In this document: in pieces, positions 1 through 8,278 of the stretch
Layout: each line of letters opens with the position of its first letter
Numbering within the stretch: the first letter of the stretch is position 1
Assembly (NCBI GenBank): GCA_030018935.1
Contig: JASEGZ010000002.1
Span: 59,581 to 98,424, forward strand
Length of the DNA: 38,844 bases
Reading direction: 5' to 3'
Source: Syntrophales bacterium
Lineage (GTDB): Bacteria; Desulfobacterota; Syntrophia; Syntrophales; CG2-30-49-12
Made by a program: the position numbers and the translations under genes
Notes under the pieces: model-generated
What the model saw: only the letters and a program-made list of their open reading frames with translations
Told to the model about the DNA's origin: nothing
The model's database searches: none

Positions 1-7
1 GTCCCCA

Positions 8-34
8 TCATCCACATCATCCACATCATCCATT
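8..34. repeat. short 9-bp tandem repeat (ATCATCCAC x3)
   Basis: Three consecutive copies of ATCATCCAC, the last ending in T, lie at the left edge of the window. The array may continue beyond the edge. No function can be read from it. Confidence 0.6.
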
Positions 35-68
35 TGTCAATGTTGCTCTTTTTATCATTTCTTTCTGT

Positions 69-97
69 TTGCAGAAGTTGCATATATTTGTTATATT
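69..97 (+). promoter_or_regulatory. possible sigma-70-type promoter for the CBS/SulP genes
   Basis: TTGCAG at 69-74 and TATATT at 92-97 are separated by 17 bp, upstream of the first gene. The -35 box matches the consensus poorly (3/6) and the -10 box well (5/6). The surrounding 183 bp are AT-rich and hold no gene. This is a weak prediction from spacing and consensus only. Confidence 0.25.
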
Positions 98-183
98 TTT
101 ACGATATTGGTCTGAAGGGTATCTATAAGGGGGGCGATGGAGGTTGAGAACTGACTAATTACTATAGATAAAGGAGTTGAGCG

Positions 184-711
184 ATGGAACTAAAACGGGC
201 AGGGGAGATGATGATACCCCTGGATGAATATGTGAGTATTCCTTACTGGTTTACTCTCCGTCAGGCCATGGCGGAGATGGAAAAGGCGGAGGTCGTTAAG
301 GGTGGCCGAAAACACCCCCCACGCTTTATGCTTGTTTTCAATGAGAAATCCGAGCTTCTGGGGACAGTCCGGCGAAGGGATATCCTGCGCGGGCTGGAGC
401 CGGAGTTTCTCACGGGTCTGCTGATAGATGTGCGGAAAAAGCTGTTCGATGTGAAAGTGGATCCGAAGCTATCTAAGATACCCACCGACAAGCTGTGGAA
501 GGGCATTGAGGAACGGGCCGAACGTCCGGTAAGTGATGTGATGCGCCTTGTCAAGACGACGGTGGATTATGAAGACCACATCATAAAGGTTATCTACGAG
601 ATGGTGGACAGTAACATCAGTTTGCTGCCCGTCCTTAAGGACAAGGAGGTGGTTGGTGTAGTGCGTACCCTGGAGGTGTTCCACGAAATGGCCAGGCTTT
701 TGGTGAAGTAA
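184..711 (+). CDS. CBS-domain pair protein upstream of a sulfate permease
   Basis: A small soluble protein of 175 residues made almost only of two CBS repeats: one at about residues 7-75, ending in a GTVRRRDILRGLEP segment, and one at about 111-172. CBS pairs usually bind adenine nucleotides or similar ligands and gate partner enzymes or transporters. The start ATG has an AAGGAG ribosome site at 171-176. The gene lies 31 bp upstream of the SulP permease and is probably co-transcribed with it, so it may regulate that transporter in trans (inference). It is a paralogue of the CBS protein at 7712-8278: both open with an M-x-PL-[DE]-EY segment and share DILRGLEP, and both precede an anion transporter. 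Confidence 0.85.
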   Translation: MELKRAGEMMIPLDEYVSIPYWFTLRQAMAEMEKAEVVKGGRKHPPRFMLVFNEKSELLGTVRRRDILRGLEPEFLTGLLIDVRKKLFDVKVDPKLSKIPTDKLWKGIEERAERPVSDVMRLVKTTVDYEDHIIKVIYEMVDSNISLLPVLKDKEVVGVVRTLEVFHEMARLLVK

Positions 712-742
712 GTTCATAAAACTTTGGAGGCTTTTTATCGTA

Positions 743-2911
743 ATGTGGACACGGATTTTCCCTTTCCTGAAATGGTTTGAGCGCTATAGCACCCCTGATC
801 TTCGTGCAGATCTAATTTCCGGTCTGACGGTTGCCCTTGTCTTAATCCCTCAATCCATGGCCTATGCCCAATTAGCTGGCCTGCCTGTTTACTATGGCCT
901 TTATGCAGCCTTCCTGCCACCCATGGTCGCCGCCCTGTTTGGTTCAAGCCACCAGCTTGCTACAGGACCGGTTGCCGTGGTTTCCCTGATGACGGCTACC
1001 GCCCTGGAGCCGCTGGCAACAGCAGGGGGTGAAGCTTTTATTGCCTACGCTATCTTTCTTGCCCTATTGGTGGGGATCTTTCAATTTGCCCTTGGTGTCC
1101 TCAGGCTCGGCCTGGTGGTTAATTTCCTCTCTCACCCCGTGGTAAACGGTTTTACCAATGCCGCAGCCCTTATCATTGCCTCGTCTCAGCTTGCAAAACT
1201 GTTCGGGGTTGAGGTGGACAATGCGGAACATCACTACGAAACCGTCCTTAATGCATGCAAAGCTGCCCTGGTTTCGACCCACTGGCCGACCATTGGATTG
1301 GCTGTCTTGGCCTTTGCCATTATGGTAGTTCTGAAACGCGTCAATCCGAGGATACCGAATGTACTGGTTGCCGTGGTGGTTACCACCCTGATTTCCTGGG
1401 CCGGCGGATTTGAGCATAGCTATAAGGGTGAGTTTGCCCTGATCGCCTCGCCTTACGTAAAGAAGACTATCGAAGAGTACAATGGTATCCTAAATAAAAT
1501 CGAGGAGGGGAACAGGGCGAGGATACCTCTGAACGATAAGATCGAAGATGCTAAGAATGCAAATGGTTCACACTCAGTTGCCGTCATGGAACTTAAGCAC
1601 CAGGTGGAGCTATTGAATCTCGAGATCGAGGGATTGAAAGAGAAGTCTCATGTATATCGCAGCAAGATGCGCGCCCTTGAGTTTGCCGCCGTGGAAGAAG
1701 GTAAGGGGAAACTGAAATTCTATACGGCGGGGGAATTACCGGCGGACTTAAAGACTGATGGGCGAAGATGGCGGCTTAAGGTGGGAAATCGCCGTCTGCA
1801 GGAGAAGGCTATTACTTTTGTCGGCGGTGGTTCTGTGGTGGGTGAAATCCCGAGGGGTCTTCCCGGTTTTACCCTGCCGAAGATCAATTTTACTGTCATG
1901 CTCAGTCTTTTTCCCATGGCGGCAATAATTTCCCTTCTCGGTTTTATGGAGGCGATCTCTATTGCCAAGGCCATGGCGGCAAGGACCGGCCAACGTCTGG
2001 ATCCCAATCAGGAATTGATCGGCCAGGGGTTAGCTAACATTATCGGGTCGCTTGGCCAAAGTTATCCGGTATCCGGTTCTTTCTCCCGATCTGCCGTGAA
2101 CATCCAGGCGGGTGCTGTGACCGGCATGTCGAGTGTATTTACCAGTGGCGTGGTCGTCATTGCCCTCTTGTTTTTCACACCGCTTTTGTACCACCTGCCC
2201 CAATCGGTCCTCGCCGCTATTATTATGATGGCGGTAGTAGGTTTGATAAATGTGCGGGGGTTTATCCATACCTGGCAGGCCCAGAGGTATGACGGTGTTA
2301 TTGCTGTTATCAGCTTCGTTGGCACTCTGATCTTTGCCCCGCATCTGGACAGGGGGATACTTATCGGCGTTGTACTGTCTATCGGCCTGTATCTGCTCAG
2401 AAATATGAGGCCGGACATGGCAATGCTGTCGAAATATACAGACGGTACCTATCGAAATGCCGCCCGTTTCGGTCTCGAACAGTGCAGGCATATCGCCGTA
2501 ATTCGCTTTAACAGTTCTTTATTTTTTGCTAATGTAAACTACCTCGAGGAAAGGGTGCTGGAAGAGGTAGCCTCTATGCCGGAGTTGAAACATGTTCTCA
2601 TTATCGGTCACGGCATCAACGAGCTTGACGCCTCCGGGGAGGAGATGCTCTCGTTACTTATAGGTAGACTGCGTGAAGCCGGCTACGATGTTTCCCTTGC
2701 CGGCTTGAATGATGCCGTTCTGGATGTGCTGAAGCGTACTCATCTGTATGAAAAGATTGGTGAAGATCACATATCTCATAGTATAGCCATGGCGATTGAG
2801 AGCATTCACGAATCGGCACACAGAGATTCACAGGAAAATGAATGTCCCTTGCTTACAGTGTGTTTCAAGGGGCTGCCTGTTTCAAAAAATGTCGTAAGTC
2901 ATAAGTCATAA
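743..2911 (+). CDS. SulP-family anion permease with STAS domain and a large soluble insert
   Basis: An inner-membrane transporter of 722 residues for sulfate or a similar anion (bicarbonate and dicarboxylates are alternatives within the family). The N-terminal SulP signature region (IPQSMAYAQLAGLP, about 35-48) and the conserved PVSGSFSRSAVN segment (about 442-453) are present. Hydrophobic helices cover about 20-222 and 380-552, and a cytoplasmic STAS domain follows at about 578-690, with the usual D-x-SG element (D630). Odd feature: residues about 224-362 form a charged, coiled-coil-like insert between two membrane halves, much longer than the short linker usual there. A GGAGG site at 726-730 precedes the ATG. 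The last residues (VVSHKS) and the TAA stop are encoded by an intergenic heptamer repeat. Confidence 0.9.
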   Translation: MWTRIFPFLKWFERYSTPDLRADLISGLTVALVLIPQSMAYAQLAGLPVYYGLYAAFLPPMVAALFGSSHQLATGPVAVVSLMTATALEPLATAGGEAFIAYAIFLALLVGIFQFALGVLRLGLVVNFLSHPVVNGFTNAAALIIASSQLAKLFGVEVDNAEHHYETVLNACKAALVSTHWPTIGLAVLAFAIMVVLKRVNPRIPNVLVAVVVTTLISWAGGFEHSYKGEFALIASPYVKKTIEEYNGILNKIEEGNRARIPLNDKIEDAKNANGSHSVAVMELKHQVELLNLEIEGLKEKSHVYRSKMRALEFAAVEEGKGKLKFYTAGELPADLKTDGRRWRLKVGNRRLQEKAITFVGGGSVVGEIPRGLPGFTLPKINFTVMLSLFPMAAIISLLGFMEAISIAKAMAARTGQRLDPNQELIGQGLANIIGSLGQSYPVSGSFSRSAVNIQAGAVTGMSSVFTSGVVVIALLFFTPLLYHLPQSVLAAIIMMAVVGLINVRGFIHTWQAQRYDGVIAVISFVGTLIFAPHLDRGILIGVVLSIGLYLLRNMRPDMAMLSKYTDGTYRNAARFGLEQCRHIAVIRFNSSLFFANVNYLEERVLEEVASMPELKHVLIIGHGINELDASGEEMLSLLIGRLREAGYDVSLAGLNDAVLDVLKRTHLYEKIGEDHISHSIAMAIESIHESAHRDSQENECPLLTVCFKGLPVSKNVVSHKS

Positions 2912-3030
2912 GTCGTAAGTCATAAGTCGTAAGTCGTAAGTCATAAGTCATAAGTCGAGGTAAGGGATGAAAGGGGGTTTTTATCAGTTATCTCAAAAAG
3001 ACATACGACATACGACATACGACATATGAC
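2891..3030. repeat. GTCRTAA heptamer array with inverted arm
   Basis: Nine head-to-tail copies of GTCATAA or GTCGTAA run from 2891 to 2953, plus GTCG. After a spacer of about 42 bp come four units of GACATAY at 3000-3030. The second arm is an imperfect inverse of the first, with about one mismatch per 7 bp, so the transcript could fold into a long hairpin. The first three units code the end of the SulP gene, including its stop. Similar arrays lie at 4291, 7105 and 16285. Confidence 0.9.
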
Positions 3031-3070
3031 TTAAATAATAACGTCTCGATAAATTTGAAGGAGTAGAGTT

Positions 3071-4294
3071 ATGGCAATGATTACCATTTTTAGCGGGTCT
3101 TACTGCAGGGCAGATGAGGTGGCAAAAATGGTAGCCCAGAGGCTGGGCTACGGGTGCATCGGCGAAGAGCTTCTCGAGGAAACAGCAAAGCTTTATAATG
3201 TTTCCCAGGAGAGGCTCAAACGTGCCATGTACGGCCCCCCTTCGGTGTTTAGTAAATTTACCCATGAGAAGGTACGGAATGTTGCCTATGTCAAAGCGAT
3301 CCTTGCCCGGCACGTTAAGGAAAACAACATCGTTTATCATGGGTTTGCCGGCCATCTTTTACCGCGGGATATTACCCATATTTTAAAGGTATGTATTGTG
3401 GCCAGTCACGATTATAGGGCTGCCCAAGCTATGGAGAAGGAAGGGGTATCGGAAAAGGAGGCCCAGCGTATCATTAGAAAAGACGACAATGAGTGCCGTG
3501 AGTGGACTAAATATCTCTTTGGTCTTGGTCCGTGGGATACGAGTCTTTATGACATTAAGATTCCCATGCATGAAAGCTCTGTGGAAGAGGCCGGGAAAAT
3601 TATTTGTGACAATGTAACTAAAAAAGCCCTGGAGACGACACCAAAATCTCAGCAGGCGGCGGATGATTTCGTGCTGGCGGCACAGGTCAACGTCGCTCTT
3701 GCCGAGGGGGGTCATGAAGTTGAAGTATCCTGTAACAATGGTAATATTACCATCATGATAAATAAATATGTGTTGAGATTGGAGCACCTGGAAAAGGAAC
3801 TCTGGAGGATCGCCGGTACCGTTGCTGGAGTGAAAAGCGCCCATACCCGTGTGGGGCCTAAATTTGAACCCCCTGCCATCTATCCTCCCAAATTTGACTT
3901 TGAGCTGCCTTCAAGAATCCTCCTGGTAGACGATGAGAAAGAGTTTGTCCAGACCTTATCAGAACGATTACAGACGAGGCACATAGAGGCTGCGGTGGCC
4001 TATAATGGCGAGGAGGCACTATCGTTCGTGGAGAGTGAGGAACCTGAGGTCATGGTCCTCGATTTGAAGATGCCGGGCATTGATGGTATCGAGGTCCTCC
4101 GTCGGGTAAAGAGAGAACATCCCAATGTGGAGGTAATTATCCTGACCGGCCATGGCACGGAAAGGGAGGAGATACTGGCCAGAGAGCTCGGTGCCTTTGC
4201 TTATTTGAAAAAACCGGTGGATATTGATGTCCTATCTCAAACGATGAAAGAGGCCTATCGGAAGCTGAACCTGACTAAAAAACATAAAACATAA
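3071..4294 (+). CDS. cytidylate-kinase-like domain fused to a C-terminal response-regulator receiver
   Basis: A three-part cytoplasmic protein of 407 residues. Residues 1-190 resemble the cytidylate-kinase-like family (opening MITIFSGSY, then RLGYGCIGEELLEE). The phosphate-binding loop reads GSYCRADE, without the lysine of a classic Walker A, so kinase activity is doubtful. Residues about 200-262 look like a small BON-like alpha/beta module (tentative). Residues 281-400 are a complete receiver: acidic pair D287/D288, phospho-acceptor D331 in LDLKMPG, T359 and K381. Start ATG with AAGGAG at 3058-3063. It sits between the SulP gene and a Cache histidine kinase, the likely phosphodonor. The output is unknown: either the receiver controls the kinase-like domain or that domain is a ligand sensor. 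Confidence 0.75.
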   Translation: MAMITIFSGSYCRADEVAKMVAQRLGYGCIGEELLEETAKLYNVSQERLKRAMYGPPSVFSKFTHEKVRNVAYVKAILARHVKENNIVYHGFAGHLLPRDITHILKVCIVASHDYRAAQAMEKEGVSEKEAQRIIRKDDNECREWTKYLFGLGPWDTSLYDIKIPMHESSVEEAGKIICDNVTKKALETTPKSQQAADDFVLAAQVNVALAEGGHEVEVSCNNGNITIMINKYVLRLEHLEKELWRIAGTVAGVKSAHTRVGPKFEPPAIYPPKFDFELPSRILLVDDEKEFVQTLSERLQTRHIEAAVAYNGEEALSFVESEEPEVMVLDLKMPGIDGIEVLRRVKREHPNVEVIILTGHGTEREEILARELGAFAYLKKPVDIDVLSQTMKEAYRKLNLTKKHKT

Positions 4295-4343
4295 GTCATA
4301 AGACGTACGACGTACGACATACGACATACGACATACGACGTAA
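4291..4343. repeat. GACRTAC heptamer array (inverted-arm type)
   Basis: Starts with ATAAGTCATAA at 4291, then two GACGTAC, three GACATAC and one GACGTAA unit (4302-4343). The TAA stop of the preceding gene (4292-4294) is the first TAA of the array. The plus-oriented GTCRTAA arm is reduced here to one unit, so this copy is nearly all inverse arm. The next gene starts 21 bp later. Confidence 0.85.
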
Positions 4344-4364
4344 GAAGTAAGGGAGAGAAGGGGT

Positions 4365-6080
4365 TTGAAGTTTCTTCGCAGGATTATCCCTGATTATTGG
4401 GCTGATGAGGGTAAATCAGAGGGGGGGAGGTTCCGTTATCGCCGGTTGTGGAAGTATCTGGTTTCTCTTACCGCTTTAGTCTCTTTGGCTCCCCTTGTCA
4501 TCATGACTGCTGTTAATTACTATCAGTATCAAAAGGTGCTCAGGGTGGAGATGATCCACCCCATCTCCCAGCTTGCCTCCAACACCAAGCGGTCTCTGGA
4601 GTCTTTTATTGAAGAGCGCATCTCTGCTCTGAATCTTATTATCCATGATAAGTCATTCGAGGATATTGCCGATCAGAAAAGGTTCATTGCCGTCTTCAGG
4701 AACATGAAGAATTCCTTCGGTGGTTTTGTTGACCTCGGTCTTATTGATGCGGAGGGGTATCAGCGTTCCTACGTAGGGCCGTACGAACTTAAGGGAAAGA
4801 ACTACAAGGATCAGGACTGGTTTCACGAGGTCAGCCTGAGGGGCGTCTATGTGAGTGACGTTTTTATGGGATACCGGAATTTCCCCCATTTTGTAATTGC
4901 CGTCAAAAATGAAAGAGCTGGAGGGGACTTCTATGTGCTTCGAGCTACCGTAGATACGGAGACCCCGATTCGAAAGATCATCTCTCCTCTGGATTTAAGG
5001 CCTTCAACTGATGTCTTTCTCATCAATCGGAAGGGAATCCTTCAGACCTCTTCCCGATTCTATGGCAGGATTCTGGAGAAAATGAGCCTGGCGGTGCCTC
5101 CCTTTTCGTCAAGGACAGAGGTCCTGGAAGAACAGACGAGGGAAGGACAATCGTATATCCTGGGGTATGCCTACATTGAACGGACCCCCTTCATCCTGAT
5201 GATCGTCGCCCAACCTAAGGCACTCATGGAGAACTGGCTATCCGTGCGTCGTGATCTGGTCTGGTTCTTGATTGGCAGCATTGTTATCATTCTCCTGGTG
5301 ATTCTCTGGAGTTCAACCTACATGGTAAACCGTGTCCGGGAGGCGGATCTAAAGCGCGCTGCTCTCCTCCATAGTGTGGAATATACAAACAAGATGGCCT
5401 CTATCGGCCGCCTGGCCGCAGGGGTGGCCCATGAGATTAACAATCCGCTCGCCATTATCAATGAGAAGGCTGGTCTGGTGAAGGACATTGCCGCACTAAC
5501 AACAGAAGATTTTCCTCAAAGAGAAAAGATCATAAAACTTATTGAATCCATCCTTGTCAATGTGGAGCGATGCAGCACCATCACCCACCGCCTCCTGGGT
5601 TTTGCCAAGCGGATGGATGTGCACCTGGAAACGATTAACCTCGAGCTTCTCATCAAGGAGGTGCTCAGCTTCCTCGAAAAGGAGGCAACCTATCGAGACA
5701 TCTCGGTGAATTTTCATATACCGGAAAATTTTCCTTCTATTCAGAGTGATCGTGGTCAGCTTCAGCAGGTGTTTTTGAATATTATCAACAATGCCTTTGC
5801 TGCGGTGGAAGACAGGGGGAGAATAGACATTTCCATAAGGGAGGATAAGGATACCGTTGCCGTTACCATCAGCGATAACGGTCATGGCATTTCCGAGGAA
5901 GACCTTCAGCGTATCTTTGAGCCCTTCTTTACCACCAAGAAAGAGGGGGGAGTTGGATTGGGCCTTTCCATCACTTACGGTATCGTGGAAAAACTCGGAG
6001 GCCGCATCAGTGTTGAGAGTAAGGTGGGTCAGGGAACCAGTTTCACCGTTATTTTACCCGCCAAAAGGACCAGGTTTTAG
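4365..6080 (+). CDS. membrane histidine kinase, dCache sensor (paralogue 1)
   Basis: A sensor kinase of 571 residues. Order: TM1 about 31-50, periplasmic dCache-type sensor about 55-290 with the family block Y-x-GPY-x-L and SDVFMGYRNFPHF, TM2 about 299-321, then the HisKA domain with H356 in [11 protein letters not shown], and an HATPase domain with N-box (NIINNAF), G1 (SDNGHGI) and the FEPFFTTK/GLGLS boxes. There is no clear HAMP domain. The start is TTG, because no ATG lies ahead of TM1 and GGGAGAG lies at 4351-4357. The next gene is a receiver 9 bp downstream. Three close paralogues (14611, 17236, 21229) share the Cache block, so all four probably sense related small molecules. The ligand cannot be named. 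Confidence 0.9.
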   Translation: MKFLRRIIPDYWADEGKSEGGRFRYRRLWKYLVSLTALVSLAPLVIMTAVNYYQYQKVLRVEMIHPISQLASNTKRSLESFIEERISALNLIIHDKSFEDIADQKRFIAVFRNMKNSFGGFVDLGLIDAEGYQRSYVGPYELKGKNYKDQDWFHEVSLRGVYVSDVFMGYRNFPHFVIAVKNERAGGDFYVLRATVDTETPIRKIISPLDLRPSTDVFLINRKGILQTSSRFYGRILEKMSLAVPPFSSRTEVLEEQTREGQSYILGYAYIERTPFILMIVAQPKALMENWLSVRRDLVWFLIGSIVIILLVILWSSTYMVNRVREADLKRAALLHSVEYTNKMASIGRLAAGVAHEINNPLAIINEKAGLVKDIAALTTEDFPQREKIIKLIESILVNVERCSTITHRLLGFAKRMDVHLETINLELLIKEVLSFLEKEATYRDISVNFHIPENFPSIQSDRGQLQQVFLNIINNAFAAVEDRGRIDISIREDKDTVAVTISDNGHGISEEDLQRIFEPFFTTKKEGGVGLGLSITYGIVEKLGGRISVESKVGQGTSFTVILPAKRTRF

Positions 6081-6089
6081 GAGTGAAAT

Positions 6090-6455
6090 ATGGCAATTTT
6101 ACGGGTTTTGCTGATTGACGACGAAGAAGAGTTGGTTTTTACTCTGGCAGAGCGGCTGATACTCCGTGGCATTGAGGTTGAAGGTGTAACCAGTGGAGCT
6201 GATGCCATCAAGCGCGTCCAGGAGAAAAAATTTGATGTGGCGGTTCTGGATATGAAAATGCCGGGTATAGGGGGGTTGGAGGTGATGAAAAGGATCAGGA
6301 GAGAACGGGAGGGGATAAAGTTTATCCTCATGACCGGTCGGGGATCCCCCGAGGAGGGAGAGGAGGGGATACGAGAGGGAGCCTTTGCCTATCTCGTAAA
6401 GCCAATCAACATCGAGGATTTGATGGAGAAAATGATGGAGGCGGTAAGTGTCTGA
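6090..6455 (+). CDS. stand-alone receiver protein
   Basis: A receiver domain of 121 residues and nothing else. D10/D11 form the acidic pocket, D54 is the phospho-acceptor (VLDMKMPG), T82 and K104 complete the set. There is no DNA-binding or enzymatic output, so it must act by protein contact or as a phosphorelay intermediate. It follows the kinase at 4365 by 9 bp and overlaps the next gene by 8 bp, so the three are surely translated together. Confidence 0.9.
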   Translation: MAILRVLLIDDEEELVFTLAERLILRGIEVEGVTSGADAIKRVQEKKFDVAVLDMKMPGIGGLEVMKRIRREREGIKFILMTGRGSPEEGEEGIREGAFAYLVKPINIEDLMEKMMEAVSV

Positions 6456-7125
6456 AGAAAAACTTTTGCGGGAAAAGGGTCTGGCCTTCTTTGGAAGTAT
6501 TACGGCAAGTTTTTCTCATGAGATAAATAATGTCATGACCATTATCAATGAGCTTGCCGGTCTCATGGACGATCTCCTCCGGGTCGGGCAGCAGGGACAT
6601 CCGCCGCAACTTGAGAGGCTCAGAGGGATTTCCGAGAGGATCGGCACGCAGGTAAAACGGGGGGAGGAAATGATCAAACGCCTCAACCGTTTTGCCCATA
6701 CGCTGGATGAAACGGTGAAGACCATTGACCTGAGGGACCTTCTTGAGGATTTAATCGCCCTTTCGGAGCGTCCCCGTACCCTGAGAAGCGCCCGCCTGGA
6801 AACCCGATTTCCTGAAGAGACAATTTTATTGGTGAGCAGCCCCTTTCTCCTTCAGCAGGCTATCTTCTCCTGCATAGACCTAATTTTGGCCGCCTCCCCT
6901 GATAACCAGCTTCTCAGGTTGATTCTTGAAAAACAGGACGGTGGGGCAAGGATTACTATTGCCGGCGAAGACCCCATTGTCAAGACAGACGACGCTGCCC
7001 TGTCTTTCCTCCCGATTTTAATGGAAGAGCTGGGCGGAAAGGTAGAGGTTATCTCCACTGATAACGGCGGGCTTTCCCTGGTACTCTCCCTTCCTTATTC
7101 AATAGTCGTAAGTCGTATGTCATAA
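6448..7125 (+). CDS. short kinase-like protein with intact H-box but degenerate ATP site (candidate phosphotransferase)
   Basis: A soluble protein of 225 residues starting with GTG inside the preceding receiver gene. Residues about 15-95 form a dimerisation/histidine helix region with H24 in SFSHEINNV. Residues about 100-222 follow the histidine-kinase ATPase fold, but its key boxes are gone: the N-box position reads QAIFSCIDLI, with no asparagine, and the G1 position reads AGEDPIV instead of D-x-G-x-G. It probably cannot bind ATP. The combination (short, no sensor, DHp histidine, dead ATPase) is that of Spo0B or ChpT-type phosphotransferases, which shuttle phosphate between receivers. The alternative is a decaying kinase. 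It sits between two receivers. The last residues and the stop lie in a heptamer repeat. Confidence 0.75.
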   Translation: MSEEKLLREKGLAFFGSITASFSHEINNVMTIINELAGLMDDLLRVGQQGHPPQLERLRGISERIGTQVKRGEEMIKRLNRFAHTLDETVKTIDLRDLLEDLIALSERPRTLRSARLETRFPEETILLVSSPFLLQQAIFSCIDLILAASPDNQLLRLILEKQDGGARITIAGEDPIVKTDDAALSFLPILMEELGGKVEVISTDNGGLSLVLSLPYSIVVSRMS

Positions 7126-7175
7126 GTCATAAGTCATAAGTCATAAGTCGTAAGTCGGACGTATGACGTATGACG
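7105..7175. repeat. GTCRTAA heptamer array with short inverted arm
   Basis: GTCGTAA, GTCGTAT, four GTCATAA and GTCGTAA run from 7105 to 7153, then GTCG and two GACGTAT units plus GACG to about 7175. The first three units encode the C-terminus and TAA stop of the preceding gene. The next gene's ribosome site (AAGGAGG) follows at about 7190. Confidence 0.85.
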
Positions 7176-7203
7176 GAAGAACCCAAAGTAAGGAGGTATT
7201 TTT

Positions 7204-7692
7204 ATGCCGGATAAGATTAAACTATTGGTAGTTGATGATGAAAAACAGTTTCTGGAGACCATCTCCAAGCGCCTCAGCATGAGGGATTTCGATGTTACCC
7301 CGGTGAGTAGCGGGGAGGAGGCGATCGAGGCCGCGCGGAAACAGGAATTTGAAACTGCCCTTGTTGATCTGAAAATGCCCGGGATGGGGGGTGAGGAGGT
7401 TCTGGAGATATTGAAGAGGGAACACAGATTCATGGAAGTGGTTATCCTGACCGGGTATGGGTCAATTGATTCCGCTATCAAGTGCACTAAGGCTGGTGTC
7501 TATGGTTATCTGGAGAAACCATGCGAACTCGAAACGTTACTGAGTGTGTTGCGGGAGGCATATCAGAGACGCGTCCAGAACAAACTCAAGTTTAAGGATG
7601 AAAAGTTAAAAGAGATTGTCTCTGAGGTAGCGCCCGGCTCACCTCTCGAAATATTGAGGAAACTAAAGGAAATGGATAGAAAACTAAAGTGA
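7204..7692 (+). CDS. stand-alone receiver with C-terminal helical tail
   Basis: A receiver protein of 162 residues: D11/D12, phospho-acceptor D55 (LVDLKMPG), T83 and K105. A charged helical tail of about 45 residues (about 118-162) follows instead of an output domain; it may be a dimerisation or docking segment. ATG start with AAGGAGG at 7190-7196. It is followed by the second CBS protein 19 bp downstream. Confidence 0.88.
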   Translation: MPDKIKLLVVDDEKQFLETISKRLSMRDFDVTPVSSGEEAIEAARKQEFETALVDLKMPGMGGEEVLEILKREHRFMEVVILTGYGSIDSAIKCTKAGVYGYLEKPCELETLLSVLREAYQRRVQNKLKFKDEKLKEIVSEVAPGSPLEILRKLKEMDRKLK

Positions 7693-7711
7693 AGAAAGGG
7701 AGATATGGATT

Positions 7712-8278
7712 ATGGAAGAGAAGCATGTGAGAGATATTATGGTTCCCCTGGAAGAATACGCTGTAGTCTCTCAGGAGGCAACGATCAAGGAAGCATTGAA
7801 GGTTATGAAAGAGAGTTCCGAGAGACTCTCACCGGGAAAATACAGGCATCTGGGGATACTGGTTAAGGATGCGGAGGGGAATATCGTGGGAAAACTCACC
7901 CAGGCCGATATCTTGAGAGGTCTCGAGCCTGATTACAAGGACATCGGTGGTTCGTATCTCTCCCCCCTGATGCGGGCGAAGATGGCCGATATTATGACCC
8001 ACATCCCGGATAAAACCTTCCTGGAACGTTGCAAGGCCCAGAAAGACAAAAAAGTGCGGGATTTCATGACCACTGTAGCCCTGTCCGTGGACGTAAACGA
8101 AGTCCTGGGCCATGCCCTTCACATCATGCTCATCAGTGAACATATAGGGCTTCTGGTTGTCGGAGAGGGGAAGAAACCGGTGGGGATACTGAGACTGACC
8201 GACATCTACCAGCTTGTGAAAGAGGCCATTCTGGAGGAACAATACAAAGAGGAGATTCAAGATGACGTACGAGGATAA
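7712..8278 (+). CDS. CBS-domain pair protein overlapping an anion transporter gene
   Basis: A protein of 188 residues with two CBS repeats (about 5-72 and 112-178), separated by a linker of about 40 residues. It is a paralogue of the CBS protein at 184-711 (shared PLEEY opening and DILRGLEP). The gene overlaps the DASS-type transporter by 17 bp, so translation is coupled. The repeated order CBS gene then anion-transporter gene suggests that it gates or senses for the transporter. The ligand is probably an adenine nucleotide by family knowledge. It could also act on the kinases. Confidence 0.85.
   Translation: MEEKHVRDIMVPLEEYAVVSQEATIKEALKVMKESSERLSPGKYRHLGILVKDAEGNIVGKLTQADILRGLEPDYKDIGGSYLSPLMRAKMADIMTHIPDKTFLERCKAQKDKKVRDFMTTVALSVDVNEVLGHALHIMLISEHIGLLVVGEGKKPVGILRLTDIYQLVKEAILEEQYKEEIQDDVRG

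Noticed and set aside
2891-3030. Heptamer arrays as CRISPR arrays
   Set aside because: Units are 7 bp and directly adjacent, without unique spacers, and no cas gene is present.
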